Source: Pseudomonas tolaasii NCPPB 2192
GTDB lineage: Bacteria; Pseudomonadota; Gammaproteobacteria; Pseudomonadales; Pseudomonadaceae
Assembly: GCF_002813445.1 (NCBI RefSeq)
Contig: NZ_PHHD01000001.1
Location: forward strand, 5,518,001-5,582,000
Reading direction: 5' to 3'
Length of the DNA stretch: 64,000 nt
The notes beneath the pieces were generated by a model, which did not search any database, was not told the DNA's origin, and was given only the letters and a program-made list of their open reading frames with translations. Made by a program: the position numbers and the translations under genes. Below are positions 1-9,500 of this stretch, in pieces (the first letter of the stretch is position 1; each line of letters starts with the position of its first letter).

Positions 1-1
1 G

Positions 2-586
2 GAGGTGGGCAGCAAGTTCGACTATCTGGACGGGCGTGGCTCGGCCACCGTCGCCGCCTACAGGATCGAACGCAAGGATTTTGCCGTCACCGACCCGCTG
101 GACCCGAACAACAGCATTCCCGTAGGCGCGCAGACGTCGAAGGGCATTGAGCTGGCCAGTTCATTGCGCATCACGCCCACGTTATTGGCTGAAGGCAACT
201 TCGCCTGGGTGGATGCCGAGTACGACGACTTCAACGAGAAAATCGCCAGCGGTGCCGTGGTTTCGCGCAAAGGCAACACGCCGACGAACGTGCCCAAGCG
301 CGTGGGTAATCTGTGGCTGACCTACGATTTCGCCGAAGACTGGCAAGGCGGTGTGGACGCACGGTACGTGGCCGAGGTGTATGCCGACAACGCCAACACT
401 CAGACGGTACCGGCCTACACGCTGTTCGGAACTTTCCTGCGCTACAAGGTGGACTCGCACACCTCGGTAACGGGGCGTGTGCGCAACTTGACGAATGAGG
501 TGTATGCCGAGTTTGCGCATGTGTCGCCGGCTTACTACCTGGGGGCGCCGAGGACGTTTGAGGTGGCGGTGCAGACCCGGTTCTAA
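2..586 (+). CDS. TonB-dependent receptor, C-terminal part (gene starts upstream of the window)
   Basis: The reading frame is already open at the left edge, so only the last ~194 residues of an outer-membrane receptor are present. The sequence alternates short amphipathic strands and turns. It contains the late-barrel motif GRVRNLTNEVYAEF (compare the common VxNLFDKxY) and ends in a terminal phenylalanine (VQTRF), as expected for a BAM-inserted beta barrel. The family takes up iron chelates, cobalamin or other scarce ligands with TonB energy. The ligand cannot be told from this fragment. A tight REP hairpin follows 19 bases after the stop. The GTG at position 5 is an internal codon, not a start. 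Confidence 0.85.
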   Translation, partial: EVGSKFDYLDGRGSATVAAYRIERKDFAVTDPLDPNNSIPVGAQTSKGIELASSLRITPTLLAEGNFAWVDAEYDDFNEKIASGAVVSRKGNTPTNVPKRVGNLWLTYDFAEDWQGGVDARYVAEVYADNANTQTVPAYTLFGTFLRYKVDSHTSVTGRVRNLTNEVYAEFAHVSPAYYLGAPRTFEVAVQTRF

Positions 587-604
587 GGCTGGAATGCATA
601 AAAA

Positions 605-650
605 TGTGGGAGCGGGCAAGCCCGCTCCCACACAAGCCAGCTCCCACATT
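605..650. repeat. REP element (GC-rich hairpin plus half copy)
   Basis: TGTGGGAGCGGG and its exact reverse complement at 605-632 are separated by only four bases. A partial CAAGCCAGCTCCCACA arm follows. It lies between convergent genes and could act as a terminator-like hairpin. Confidence 0.8.
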
Positions 651-679
651 CGGAGCTGCACTTGTATTCGAGGTTTAAG

Positions 680-1696
680 TTACTTCAAGCCCGCCTCAAC
701 CTTCTGCGCGACATCGTCCGTCAACCACGCCTTCCACACCTCGGGATGGTCCTTGAGAAAGGCCTGCGCAACTTCACGCGGCGGCGTGTGATTCTCGCTC
801 ATCGCCGCCAACGCCTTGTTCAGCGGATCAATCGGAAACTGCACCTTGGTAAAGAACGCGGCAATCTGCGGATGCTCTTGCTGGAACGGCGTCGACACAC
901 CAATGCTCAGCTTGGACGCCAGCGAACGTGTCGGCCTTGGGTTGGGGTTATCCGCATCGGTCAGGGTCTTCCAGGCATCGGCGTCAAACGGCGGCTCTTC
1001 CAGTTGGACCAACTTGTAACGGCCCATCAACGGCGTGGGCGACCAGTAATAGAAGAGCACCGGCTTGCCTCGGCGGATCGACGAGGCGATCTCGGCATCC
1101 AGCGCCGCACCCGAGCCGCTGCGGAAATTCACATAGCTGTCGTTCAGGCCGTAAGCCTTGAGCTTCTGCGCGTTGACGACTTCGGAGGTCCATCCGATCG
1201 GGCTATTGAGGAAGCGCCCCTTGCCGGGAGATTCGGGGTCTTTGAACACGTCCTTGTAGCGCGCCAGGTCCTGTACGGTTTTCAGGTCCGGTGCCAAGGG
1301 CTTGAGGCCTTTGGACGGGTCGCCCTTGATCACGTATTCCGGCACCCACCAGCCTTCCGTTGCCCCCTTGACCGTGTCGCCAAGGCCCAGCACCTTGCCT
1401 TCGGCTTCGGCCTTGATCCAGACCGGGCTGCGGCCGGCCCACTCCTCACCGATCACCTGAATGTCATTTTTCGCCAGGGCGGTTTCCAGGGTGATGGTGG
1501 TACCGGGCAAGGTGTCGGTGGGCAGGTCGTAGCCCTTCTCGACGATAAACCGCAGTACCTCGGTGATCAGGCTGCCGCTTTCCCAGTTCAGGTCGGCGAA
1601 ATGCACCGGCGCCTGGGCGGCGGATACCGGCAGTGACGCCACCGACAGGCTCAAGGTCGTCAGGGACGCGGCCAACAGGGTTCTCAATCCTTTCAT
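680..1696 (-). CDS. Glycine-betaine/choline-type ABC transporter substrate-binding protein (OpuAC family)
   Basis: This 338-residue periplasmic binding protein starts with a Sec signal peptide (MKGLRTLLAASLTTLSLSVA, cleavage near SAAQA). The mature part fits the OpuAC/ProX family, which binds quaternary amines in a cage of aromatic residues. Candidate cage tryptophans are in NWESGS, GEEWAG, TEGWWVPEY and YYWSPTP. The start is supported by an AGGTG ribosome site about nine bases upstream. No ATPase or permease gene lies beside it, so it probably serves a transporter encoded elsewhere, as is common for orphan betaine/carnitine binding proteins in Pseudomonas. The exact ligand is unknown. Confidence 0.85.
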   Translation of the reverse strand: MKGLRTLLAASLTTLSLSVASLPVSAAQAPVHFADLNWESGSLITEVLRFIVEKGYDLPTDTLPGTTITLETALAKNDIQVIGEEWAGRSPVWIKAEAEGKVLGLGDTVKGATEGWWVPEYVIKGDPSKGLKPLAPDLKTVQDLARYKDVFKDPESPGKGRFLNSPIGWTSEVVNAQKLKAYGLNDSYVNFRSGSGAALDAEIASSIRRGKPVLFYYWSPTPLMGRYKLVQLEEPPFDADAWKTLTDADNPNPRPTRSLASKLSIGVSTPFQQEHPQIAAFFTKVQFPIDPLNKALAAMSENHTPPREVAQAFLKDHPEVWKAWLTDDVAQKVEAGLK

Positions 1697-1829
1697 GCTT
1701 TTTGCACCTCGCGTGTTCGCAGCACTGGCGGAGGGCTTTGCTGCTGATGCGCGAAGCCTCTGAATAGTTAAGTCAACTCAACTGTAGTAGAGGTTCCGGG
1801 AGAGCAGGCTTGCACAGCAAGTTTATGAA

Positions 1830-2300
1830 TTACTCGCTGGCCTTGAACGTGACGAGTTCACCCTTGCGCCACTTGGCAGCCTTGCCGGTGACGGCCTTGA
1901 GGGTTTTGGTCAAGCCTTCCTGCAATTGCTCGTGGGCTGCGAACACCAACATCACGCTGTGGCCTTCCTTGAACACGATGCCCTGGCCTTCTGCCGAAGA
2001 AACAAAGGCGTAATCGCCCAGGCCATAGACCGTCAACTTGATGTCACGAAACTTCAATTCGAACTTGCCGCCTTCACGGCTGGGCAACACGGCTGCACGA
2101 AAGTGATCGCCAACCTTGAGTTCGAGACGGGGTTTGTCATCCACCACCAGCGCCGTTTCGGTATCGATCTCGGCAATATAGATGCCTTCCGGCGTCTGTT
2201 CAGTGATGTAAACAAAACGGGATTGAAACTGTTTGACCAACTTTGCGCGCAAATCACCCAGCACGAATAACGCGTGCATATCCAGATTACTGACTGCCAA
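1830..2300 (-). CDS. Conserved hypothetical protein, 156 aa
   Basis: I do not recognise this soluble protein and assign no function. It has no signal peptide or membrane segment. The middle is rich in predicted beta strands (RFVYITEQTPEGIYIAEID, FELKFRDIKLTVYG) and the tail is basic (KAAKWRKGELVTFKASE). The annotated start is a TTG preceded by GGGGGCG. An in-frame ATG seven codons later (position 2279) is the alternative, but its ribosome site is weaker. It stands alone, with the OpuAC-type gene downstream on the same strand and a ~390-base gap upstream. Confidence 0.65.
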   Translation of the reverse strand: MAVSNLDMHALFVLGDLRAKLVKQFQSRFVYITEQTPEGIYIAEIDTETALVVDDKPRLELKVGDHFRAAVLPSREGGKFELKFRDIKLTVYGLGDYAFVSSAEGQGIVFKEGHSVMLVFAAHEQLQEGLTKTLKAVTGKAAKWRKGELVTFKASE

Positions 2301-2691
2301 GGAAACGCCCCCACATCAAAAAGAGCGCTGACCACCGGAGCGGGCAGCACAAAAAAACGGCCCAGCGGGCACGATCACACAACACATGCTTTAAAAAACT
2401 GAAGAAGATCCCTTGCTGCGCCGTAAGACTAGTACAGGCATGCGTGATGGACCTTGTGAAAGGTCATCAGGCATCACAGGAAATCACAGGTTCACCGGTC
2501 CGAGAATACGAGCCGGCCCGCTTCAGAGAATAACCCAGTTAAAAACGCAGCTTCCGACAGCCGTCACAGCCTAAAACACTTGGTCTGGAACCAGCCGCGG
2601 GCTGCCGGCAACAATACTAAAACAGCAACGCGGGTCAAAACCACCCGAAACGCTGCGGGTGACCAACACGATCGATCGACAGGAGCTGACC
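2301..2691. other. Intergenic region without a supported gene
   Basis: The gap lies between divergent hypothetical genes and presumably holds both promoters. A 28-codon ATG frame near 2449 lacks a convincing ribosome site. No hairpin or repeat family was recognised. Confidence 0.5.
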
Positions 2692-2967
2692 ATGCAACCA
2701 CGTCAACACGCCGCCATGTCTTCCCGCACTCGTACATTTGGCCAAGACGAGCGCCAATATTACTGCCTGAACAGCGACAGCGGGTACTCCAATTCTGTTC
2801 TTTACCAAGTTGTACCCGCCGGACGCAATTTCTTTCATATTCTCGAGGTGACCAGCGGCAGGATCAAAGGCTTTCGCAGCAACCACATCCAGGCCTGCAA
2901 ACTGGCCAGAGAGCTGGAAGCCGGCCTGCATGCGCTCCACGGTGCAATCGTTTCGTCACCTGGCTGA
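2692..2967 (+). CDS. Small hypothetical protein, 91 aa
   Basis: The ATG at 2692 is preferred over the upstream GTG at 2659 because AGGAG stands six bases before it. The product begins MQPRQHAAMSSRTRTFGQDE and contains YYCLNSDSGYSNSVLYQVVP and FFHILEVTSGRIKGFRSN. That gives a small alpha/beta protein with no signal peptide. I do not recognise the family. A strong rho-independent terminator follows at about 3007, so it appears to be a single-gene transcript. Confidence 0.6.
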   Translation: MQPRQHAAMSSRTRTFGQDERQYYCLNSDSGYSNSVLYQVVPAGRNFFHILEVTSGRIKGFRSNHIQACKLARELEAGLHALHGAIVSSPG

Positions 2968-3006
2968 CATTCCCCCGCCGCCGCCGCCCAACAACTGCCA
3001 TACTGA

Positions 3007-3033
3007 CCCGCCCCACTTCGGGGCCCGGTTTTA
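3007..3033 (+). terminator. Rho-independent terminator
   Basis: The GC stem GCCCC-ACTTC-GGGGC, extended by flanking CCG/CGG pairs, is followed by GGTTTTAT. It lies 40 bases after the stop of the 91-residue gene. Confidence 0.7.
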
Positions 3034-3079
3034 TCTGTGCAGTTACCTTGATGCGGTTATCTGAAAGGGAAGGCAATAC

Positions 3080-3310
3080 GTGACGGAATTTGATATTGGC
3101 GAATTTTTCATCCATGGCGATGCAAGGGAAATAGACGGTGAGTTTCAGGCTGTCATCATCATGCGCGCCAAACCCCCCTTGAAAACCGTCACAACGCACC
3201 AGGTGGAGAAAGACCGCTGGTTCAAAACCGTCGACGCCGCGGCACTGGCAGCAAAAGATGCCGCCAAAGCGCTGAAAGCGGCCGTGGACTCCGGTGCGCT
3301 CAATTCCTGA
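3080..3310 (+). CDS. Small hypothetical protein, 76 aa
   Basis: The GTG start at 3080 has GGGAAGG six bases upstream. The N-terminal half looks like beta strands (EFFIHGDAREIDGEFQAVIIM). The C-terminal half is an alanine/lysine-rich helix (AAALAAKDAAKALKAAVDSG). It has no signal peptide or cysteine. The family is not recognised. It is followed by the DUF2789-like gene after 73 bases and may share its transcript. Confidence 0.55.
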   Translation: MTEFDIGEFFIHGDAREIDGEFQAVIIMRAKPPLKTVTTHQVEKDRWFKTVDAAALAAKDAAKALKAAVDSGALNS

Positions 3311-3383
3311 CAATCCGATAGAACTCTGCCGCGCCACCAGCCTCACATGCATAGCCACCATCACCTTGCATGGAGAACGACCA

Positions 3384-3620
3384 ATGGACGCGCCAATTCC
3401 CACCCTTGAAACCCTGTTCGAACAACTGGGCCTGGATTCGACGCCCGAGGCCATCGATGCTTTTATCGTCGCGCATCCGCTGCCTGAAGAAGTCAAGTTG
3501 ATCGACGCGCCCTTCTGGACGCCACAACAAGCGCAGTTCCTCAAAGAAGAACTGCGTGAAGATGCCGAGTGGGCCATCCCGGTAGACGAGCTGAACCAGC
3601 GTCTGCACCAGGCACAATAA
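3384..3620 (+). CDS. DUF2789-family protein, 78 aa
   Basis: The product starts MDAPIPTLETLFEQLGLDS and continues with IDAFIVAHPLPE, APFWTPQQAQFLKEEL and EDAEWAIPVDELNQRL. This is the compact layout of the uncharacterised DUF2789 family of gamma-proteobacteria. The ATG at 3384 follows GGAGAACGACC and fits the family's length, so the longer open frame from 3294 is not used. The biochemical role of the family is unknown. Confidence 0.7.
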   Translation: MDAPIPTLETLFEQLGLDSTPEAIDAFIVAHPLPEEVKLIDAPFWTPQQAQFLKEELREDAEWAIPVDELNQRLHQAQ

Positions 3621-3626
3621 TCCGCC

Positions 3627-3830
3627 TCAATGCAGGCTGTCTGACTGTTCGAGCTGCATCAGCGCTTGCCAGGCAGCCCTGCACTCCTCGGCTTCATCGC
3701 GGCTGGCGAAGGCCGTGCCGCGTTGCTCGCCATTGAGCAGCACGACCCAACAGGCTTTTTGACCCAGCGCACGCAGGGTTTCGGGTACACCACTGCCGAT
3801 CATCACGGCCACATCGACCTTGTTTTGCAT
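3627..3830 (-). CDS. Small hypothetical protein, 67 aa
   Basis: The protein begins MQNKVDVAVMIGSGVPETLR and contains ACWVVLLNGEQRGTAFASRDEAEECRAAWQAL. The predicted pattern is a short beta hairpin and a helix, with no signal peptide. The start at 3830 is chosen because GGAG lies about eight bases upstream. The upstream ATG at 3848 has no such site. It converges on the DUF2789 gene with only six bases between the stops. Function unknown. Confidence 0.55.
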   Translation of the reverse strand: MQNKVDVAVMIGSGVPETLRALGQKACWVVLLNGEQRGTAFASRDEAEECRAAWQALMQLEQSDSLH

Positions 3831-3945
3831 GGAGCTTCTCCGCAACACTAGTTAGCTTGCTAACAATGTTGATCATGCTACGGTTTTCTGCCAGTTGGAA
3901 AAAGCTATCCGCGGAATAGCTCCATTGCATAAACAGCAACAATCC

Positions 3946-5610
3946 CTAGCGGACCGCCGGTGCCCCTTCCGGTTTATAGCCCAGACGCAACCCGCCCCAA
4001 TGCCGGCCGTTGACCATGATCGGCACCGACAAATCATGCATCAACTCCCCTGTGTCACGGGTGTAGGTCTGCAACAGCACCGCTTGCTGATGGCTGCCGC
4101 AGCGAATGCCGGTGCGGTCTTCGAACTTGCGTTTGGTGCGATTCTGCACCGCGTCGACCTGGGCATCGCCGGTCAGAGCGTGGGAAAACGCCTTGTTATG
4201 CGTCGGCACGTAGCCCTGAGGGGTACAGGCAATGGCGAACACCAAGCCTTCATGACGCGGCAATAGCGCTTCCTGAATCGCCGGCAGTACCTCATCGGTA
4301 TAACCGTCAAAACGCGTGTGGTATTTGCTCGGGCTGGTGTTGGGGATGGGCGTGTAGCTGCGATCAAACAGGTCTTCCTGGCTGATACGGCGTTGCAGCA
4401 CGTCAGCCTCGAACTGTTGGGCAATGCGACTGGCACCTTCGCGGGCCAGGTCGTAGATGCGCTGGTGATAATCGTCCAGGCCGACTTCGGCCAGGCGTTC
4501 ACTGATGGTTTCCGCCTGCCCCTCCATTTGTACGGCTACATCGGCCAGTTGGCGGGTCTGCTGGTCGCTGACCGACAAATCGCTGCGCATCTGCTCCACG
4601 GCGTGAAACAGACTGTCGAGTTGCGTGCGGTTGGTATCAGTGCCCTGGGCGATTTCATTGACCTGCCCTTCTACATCCGCCGCCAGACTCGCGATGCTTT
4701 CCAACTGCTCGCCAGCGTGCTCCACCTGTTCAACCCCCGTGTGCAGGTCTGTCGACAGTTGGCGAATCTGCTCCACCACCTGCGCGGTGCGCTGCTGGAT
4801 ATCGGCGACCATTACCCCGACTTCATCGGTGGCCGTGGCCGTGCGCCCGGCCAGGCCACGGACTTCGTCAGCCACCACCGCAAAGCCGCGGCCATGCTCA
4901 CCGGCGCGTGCCGCTTCAATGGCCGCGTTCAATGCCAGCAGGTTGGTCTGGCTGGCGATGGATTGGATCACCAGCGTGACGCGCTGGATTTCTTCACTGC
5001 GCTGGCTCAGCGCCTCAATCAGTTCGCGGCTGGCATTCGCACGCTGGCTGAGCTGATGCATGCGCGTGATCGACTGGGCCAGCACTTCGCGCCCCTCGGT
5101 GCTGCGCTGGTGAGCCTGACTCGCCGCGCCCAATGCCTGACGACTGAGCTGTGAGGTCACCTGCTCGGTGCCGATCATGACCTCGGCGCTGCTGACAATC
5201 TGCTTCGCCGCACTCAATTGCGATTGCAACCGCGCCGCCAATTGCTTGACCGAATAGGCCACGCCGGCGGCCGACAACGCATTGTGGCTGGTGGTATAGG
5301 ACAGGTCGCGAGTCAGCTCGCCCATGGCATCCACGGCCTGGGAAGGCGTCTCACGCGGCGCGCGGTGTTTTAAGGAAGGCAGCCAGACCACCAGCAATAT
5401 CACCGGCAGGCATACATAGAGCGGCAAGCCGGCAAACGCCAGGCCCAGCAGTACCAGCACCAGGGCGGTGCTCTGCAGAAGCGGCGTGAGCCAGCCGGGC
5501 AGCGTGCGCGCCACCGTGTGTGGTGGCACTGCTGCGCCCATCAGAGATCCGTCTCCAGCCATCGTTGTTACCCCACTGCTTGTCGTTATTGTTTCTGCAT
5601 TAAACGCCAC
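3946..5610 (-). CDS. Methyl-accepting chemotaxis protein with cytoplasmic C-terminal sensor-like domain
   Basis: This 554-residue chemoreceptor has two closely spaced membrane segments (about residues 44-62 and 64-80) and almost no periplasmic loop. It is therefore anchored rather than periplasm-sensing. The kinase-control hairpin tip is intact near residues 230-265 (NLLALNAAIEAARAGEHGRG, then FAVVADEVRGLAGRT). A further domain follows from about residue 395 (SYTPIPNTSPSKYHTRF, VPTHNKAFSHALTG, HDLSVPIMVNGRHWGGLRLG). This tail is found on many cytoplasmic-sensing MCPs. The start is GTG at 5610. An ATG 16 codons later is a reasonable alternative. It should couple to CheA/CheW encoded elsewhere. 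The ligand is unknown. Confidence 0.88.
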   Translation of the reverse strand: MAFNAETITTSSGVTTMAGDGSLMGAAVPPHTVARTLPGWLTPLLQSTALVLVLLGLAFAGLPLYVCLPVILLVVWLPSLKHRAPRETPSQAVDAMGELTRDLSYTTSHNALSAAGVAYSVKQLAARLQSQLSAAKQIVSSAEVMIGTEQVTSQLSRQALGAASQAHQRSTEGREVLAQSITRMHQLSQRANASRELIEALSQRSEEIQRVTLVIQSIASQTNLLALNAAIEAARAGEHGRGFAVVADEVRGLAGRTATATDEVGVMVADIQQRTAQVVEQIRQLSTDLHTGVEQVEHAGEQLESIASLAADVEGQVNEIAQGTDTNRTQLDSLFHAVEQMRSDLSVSDQQTRQLADVAVQMEGQAETISERLAEVGLDDYHQRIYDLAREGASRIAQQFEADVLQRRISQEDLFDRSYTPIPNTSPSKYHTRFDGYTDEVLPAIQEALLPRHEGLVFAIACTPQGYVPTHNKAFSHALTGDAQVDAVQNRTKRKFEDRTGIRCGSHQQAVLLQTYTRDTGELMHDLSVPIMVNGRHWGGLRLGYKPEGAPAVR

Positions 5611-5722
5611 TATCTAGCCATTATCCATGGGCCTTTGGTGGGGTAGCTTGCAGCAGATCAATAGACGTGGGTGTAACCGGTGTTTCCAGGGCACCGCAAA
5701 GGCAGTGCCCAGCTTCAGCGCA

Positions 5723-6127
5723 TCAGGCCTGGCGCTGGTGCTTGTCGATTTGCTCGTGGCGTTCTTGCGCTTCGATGCAGTACTTGGTGGTCGGGCTGAT
5801 CAGCAGGCGCTTGAGGCCGATAGGCTCGCCGCTGTCATCACACCAGCCAAAGGAATCTTCCTTGATGCGCTCCAGTGCGCGCTCAAGCTGCGGCAGCATG
5901 CGCTGGTCGCGGTCGATGGCGTTTACCAGCCAGGTACGCTCTTCTTCGACGGAAGCAGCGTCAGCCGGGTCGGCCGGGGTGTCCAGGCTTTCAATGGCGA
6001 TGCGGTTCTGTTCAATGCGCTCGTGGTGTTCCACTTTCATGTCTTGCAGCAATTGCTCAAAAAAAGCGTGCTGTTCGGCATTCATGTAGTCATCCGCCGG
6101 CATGGCCAGCAACTTTTCCTTTGTCAT
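5723..6127 (-). CDS. dksA2: DksA2-like RNA polymerase-binding regulator without a full zinc finger
   Basis: This 134-residue protein has the DksA plan: an N-terminal segment, a long coiled coil (about residues 15-95) and a C-terminal globular finger. DksA proteins enter the RNA polymerase secondary channel and act with ppGpp. Canonical DksA has four zinc-binding cysteines. Here the equivalent positions read Cys, Ser (GWCDDSG) and Cys, Ala (YCIEAQE). That matches the cysteine-poor DksA2 paralogues that work when zinc is scarce. The start at 6127 (MTKEKLLAMPADDYMNAEQ) has AGAGAAA upstream and gives the family length. The longer frame to 6226 is rejected. No obvious Zur box was seen. Confidence 0.85.
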   Translation of the reverse strand: MTKEKLLAMPADDYMNAEQHAFFEQLLQDMKVEHHERIEQNRIAIESLDTPADPADAASVEEERTWLVNAIDRDQRMLPQLERALERIKEDSFGWCDDSGEPIGLKRLLISPTTKYCIEAQERHEQIDKHQRQA

Positions 6128-6501
6128 TGATTTCTCTATAAAAAATACGTGCATTAAGGCGAATAAGGGAGCGTTCCGGCCGACCTCTGCAGGTCTCGGA
6201 AAGGCGCCATCCATTCCAAGCGCCACCCGGCACTCAATTTACGAGGGGCGGCAGTCTAAGGCCGACTTGAGGGCGCAGCAACTGAAAAGACAGGCATTTT
6301 TTCCGAGATAACCCCCAAAAGCACCAGGACGGGCTCGGCGAATGGTCATCGGAGTGCGTTTATAGCAAGAAATTCAGTGTTGTGGAGCTATATGAAAGAC
6401 GAATGGTTGATTTGCTGCCCAGCAATAGCTACCGCCCGGCCCCAGGTGAATAGGCATTAGCTAGCGCCCTACATCAGTAATCAACCAGGAAAGCCCCCGT
6501 T
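6128..6501. other. Intergenic region between dksA2-like gene and the giant toxin-like gene
   Basis: These 374 bases hold the divergent upstream regions of both genes. A 22-codon frame at about 6392 (MKDEWLICC...) has GGAG five bases before its ATG but no other support. No terminator or repeat was recognised. Confidence 0.45.
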
Positions 6502-9500
6502 ATGCCCCCAAGCCCTGCTCCATCGCCTGCCGGTGAACCCCTCAGCGGCGCCGTCAATACCCAGTTCGGCTCCCGCCCGACGCTGATCGCGGTTACCCGA
6601 CAATTGCTGGCAACTCTCATCAACCAGGCTTATCCATCGCTGACCTTTGACCTGACCCGAACGCAGCTGCTCACACCGACCTCTCGCGGAGGCTGGAGCC
6701 GGCAATCACTCATGGCTTTGGCACTGGACCTGCTTGCCAATGGCACTGCGCCGGACTTCAGCGACCGTCATGGCCGCCGCTGCCAGCTGAGTCACATCCC
6801 TCCCACTCCACTGCTTGCACAGGGCGCTCCTCTGGACATGAAGATCGTCCAGGGGTTGGTCGAATCCCTCCCTCAGACATTGCCAGCCGCGCTGCAAAAT
6901 GCCCTCGCGGCGCACTGGAACGGCACCAGCGACACAGGCGTAACGCGTTGGCAGTGGTTCAGCGAGGTGCTCCGAGACACCTTGCGCATGGCACTCATCC
7001 AGACGAACGACCTCATGCCGCTGGAACGGGAAATACTCGAACAACTGGTCGAGTATCCAGACGCTGACCTGCGCCTGGCCCGCTACGGCGATGCCGCCGT
7101 CCATGCGTACTTCCCCATGGCAACCTTTACGGCAGGCAAGCGCACGCAACAGCGGCTGGCCCCCGACTTGATTCTGATCCCCGTATTCAAAGGCCAGCCG
7201 CATATCTTGTGGTGCTACGCGGCGGGTGGTTATGAACGCTACTACACCCTGGAGTCGGCGTTGTCGAATTGGGCACACACGCTCGAACCGGACGCCGTAT
7301 TCGAGCGCGTGACTCTCCAACGTTTCGAGGCGGACGGTCATCTGTTTGAGACCCAGTCGTCGATCATCCTCAATCATCAACTACATCAGTTGCAAAACCT
7401 GAAGCTGGGCAGCCAGTTCGGCCTCGAGGCGCTCAAGAGCGTGTATTGGCACATCACCAACCCGGTCGAAAGCCTTGAAAACGCCGCCCGTTACAGCGCC
7501 CCGACGTTGACAACGTTGCGCCAGCAGCTGCCTGAGTGGCTAACCCGGGCCACCCCGCACGAACGCGCGCAGTACAGGCATTTGAGCCTGAAACTGGCCA
7601 GCGCCAAAAAACGCGGCGAGGGTGAAACCTTCCTCAGTGATTTGCCGGATATCCGTACCTACACCCAAACCGCCTTGCTCAACCAGTTGCAGCAGGATGA
7701 GATCCGCTTCGACAACATCCGCGCCGAACAGACTCGCGCCGCGCAGTTCCAGCCCGCTGACCTTCAATTGACCTTTCATGTGGCCGCTGGCTACCCGGGT
7801 GGCGCGGGCTACGTCGAAAACGTCCGCATGAGCCTGACGGACCTGGCCATCAACAACCTGCAAAGTCGACCACAGGGGCAATTCACAATAGCCCACCGCA
7901 ACAACCAGCCCCTGCCAGCCTGGCTCACGGCCGATTACCTCACCGGCAGCGGCGGCCTGATTCAACACGTCAACATTGGCAAGACTTACCCTGAAATGCT
8001 CAAGAACCGCCTGCTTGGGGACAACGAAGAATCCCGTCAGCGAGAACGCCGTTTTGCCGCGCAGGCGGTGGCGCAACTGCCGTTGCTGGCGCTGGAGTCG
8101 AGCCTCAAGCAGGTCAACGGCGTTACGGCACGAGGGGCTGCCTGCGTCGCGGCATTGGTCGCTGGCCAGGCCGGGGAACGCAGGGTGGACGGTCAGCCCA
8201 TCGTCATCCGCCAGCTTGCACTGCAGCGCAAGCCCGGCGCAGCTGCGGATAGGGTTGCAAACATGTACATCATCGAACCGGAAAACAGCGACATCGGGCC
8301 GCATATTCTCTATCGCCCGCTCTATGCCGACGCGCTGCTGCAGTTCAGCAGCCGCGCGCAGATGATGAGTGCCATCGCCACACCGGGCGAGCTGCAAACC
8401 AGCGTGCTGACCTGGCTGTCCGACGGCGCGCGCCCCATTTATGACAACGGCGGGTTTGCACAGCCGCACTACGTCCGGTTTGGTGCCGGCAGTGAATTCG
8501 ACCGACCTGAAATACCTGCGCCGGCCACCCTTGCCGCCAATGGAATCAATGACGAACTGTTGCAGTGCCTGGCCAACGGCGAATTGATGCAATACCTCTA
8601 CGGCGCCAACGCACGCGCGCTGGTCGATCAGGCTGAGCATGAGTCCGTATCCAACGCCGAAAGCCGCTGGCGGGTATTCCTGGAAGGTGCCGGCCTGCTG
8701 TTCAGTACGCTGCTGCTGCCATTGCTGCGCGGGCCACTCATGCTGACGGGCTGGTTGCTGAGCCTGTCAAGCAGCGCCAATCGGGATATCCCGGCAGTTA
8801 ACAGTGCAGACGCCCAAACCCGCGAGCTGGCCTGGGCAGACTTGCTGCTGAACGTCGGCATGCTGATGTTCGAACTTGTGCCGACACGCGTGCCTTCCAA
8901 ACTCAACCTGTCAAGCCATCACCAAGAGCAGATTCTGCACTCGCCACTGGCACGGCGCGTTCCCGAACAATGGCCGCCCCTGCCCGCCGCCCCCGTCGAA
9001 CACGGCGCCGTCCTGTTGGGCGGCGGTAGTTCAGGGCTGGCCAACAGCGTAGTCGACTTCGGCTTTGCCAGCGCACGCCAGCGGTTGACGGCGGACCAAC
9101 GGCAGCGTCTGTCGCTGCTGCAGGTGCCCAAGCCTGAGGTGCTGCCTGACCCTGTGTCGAGCGGCCCGCATCGCGGCCTCTATCACTACCTGCGTGATTG
9201 GTACGCGCTCATTGATACAGGTTGGTACCAGGTTCGTCTTGAACCTGACTGCGTGGTGATCGTTGACCCGTTCAACACCCAACATCATGGCCCGTATCTG
9301 AAATCGGACGGTCAGGGTAACTGGTCGATCGATTTGCAGTTGCGCCTGCGCGGCGGCATGCCGCCCAAGCGCATCGCCGCCGAGCGCGAGCGCAAAGCCT
9401 TGCGCAAGCAACAACTGGGCGAAGAGCAGACCCGGTTCACCCACAGCCCGCAGGTCATGCAGCAAGGCGCCCTGGTAACCCTCAAAAGCCCGCAACAACT

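Noticed and set aside
2580..3083. 167-codon frame overlapping the 91-residue gene
   Set aside because: It lacks a ribosome site, has arginine/threonine-rich low-complexity composition and crosses a strong terminator at 3007-3033.
6392..6460. 22-codon frame with GGAG before ATG
   Set aside because: Too short and without conserved features or a paired gene. Reported only in the intergenic entry.
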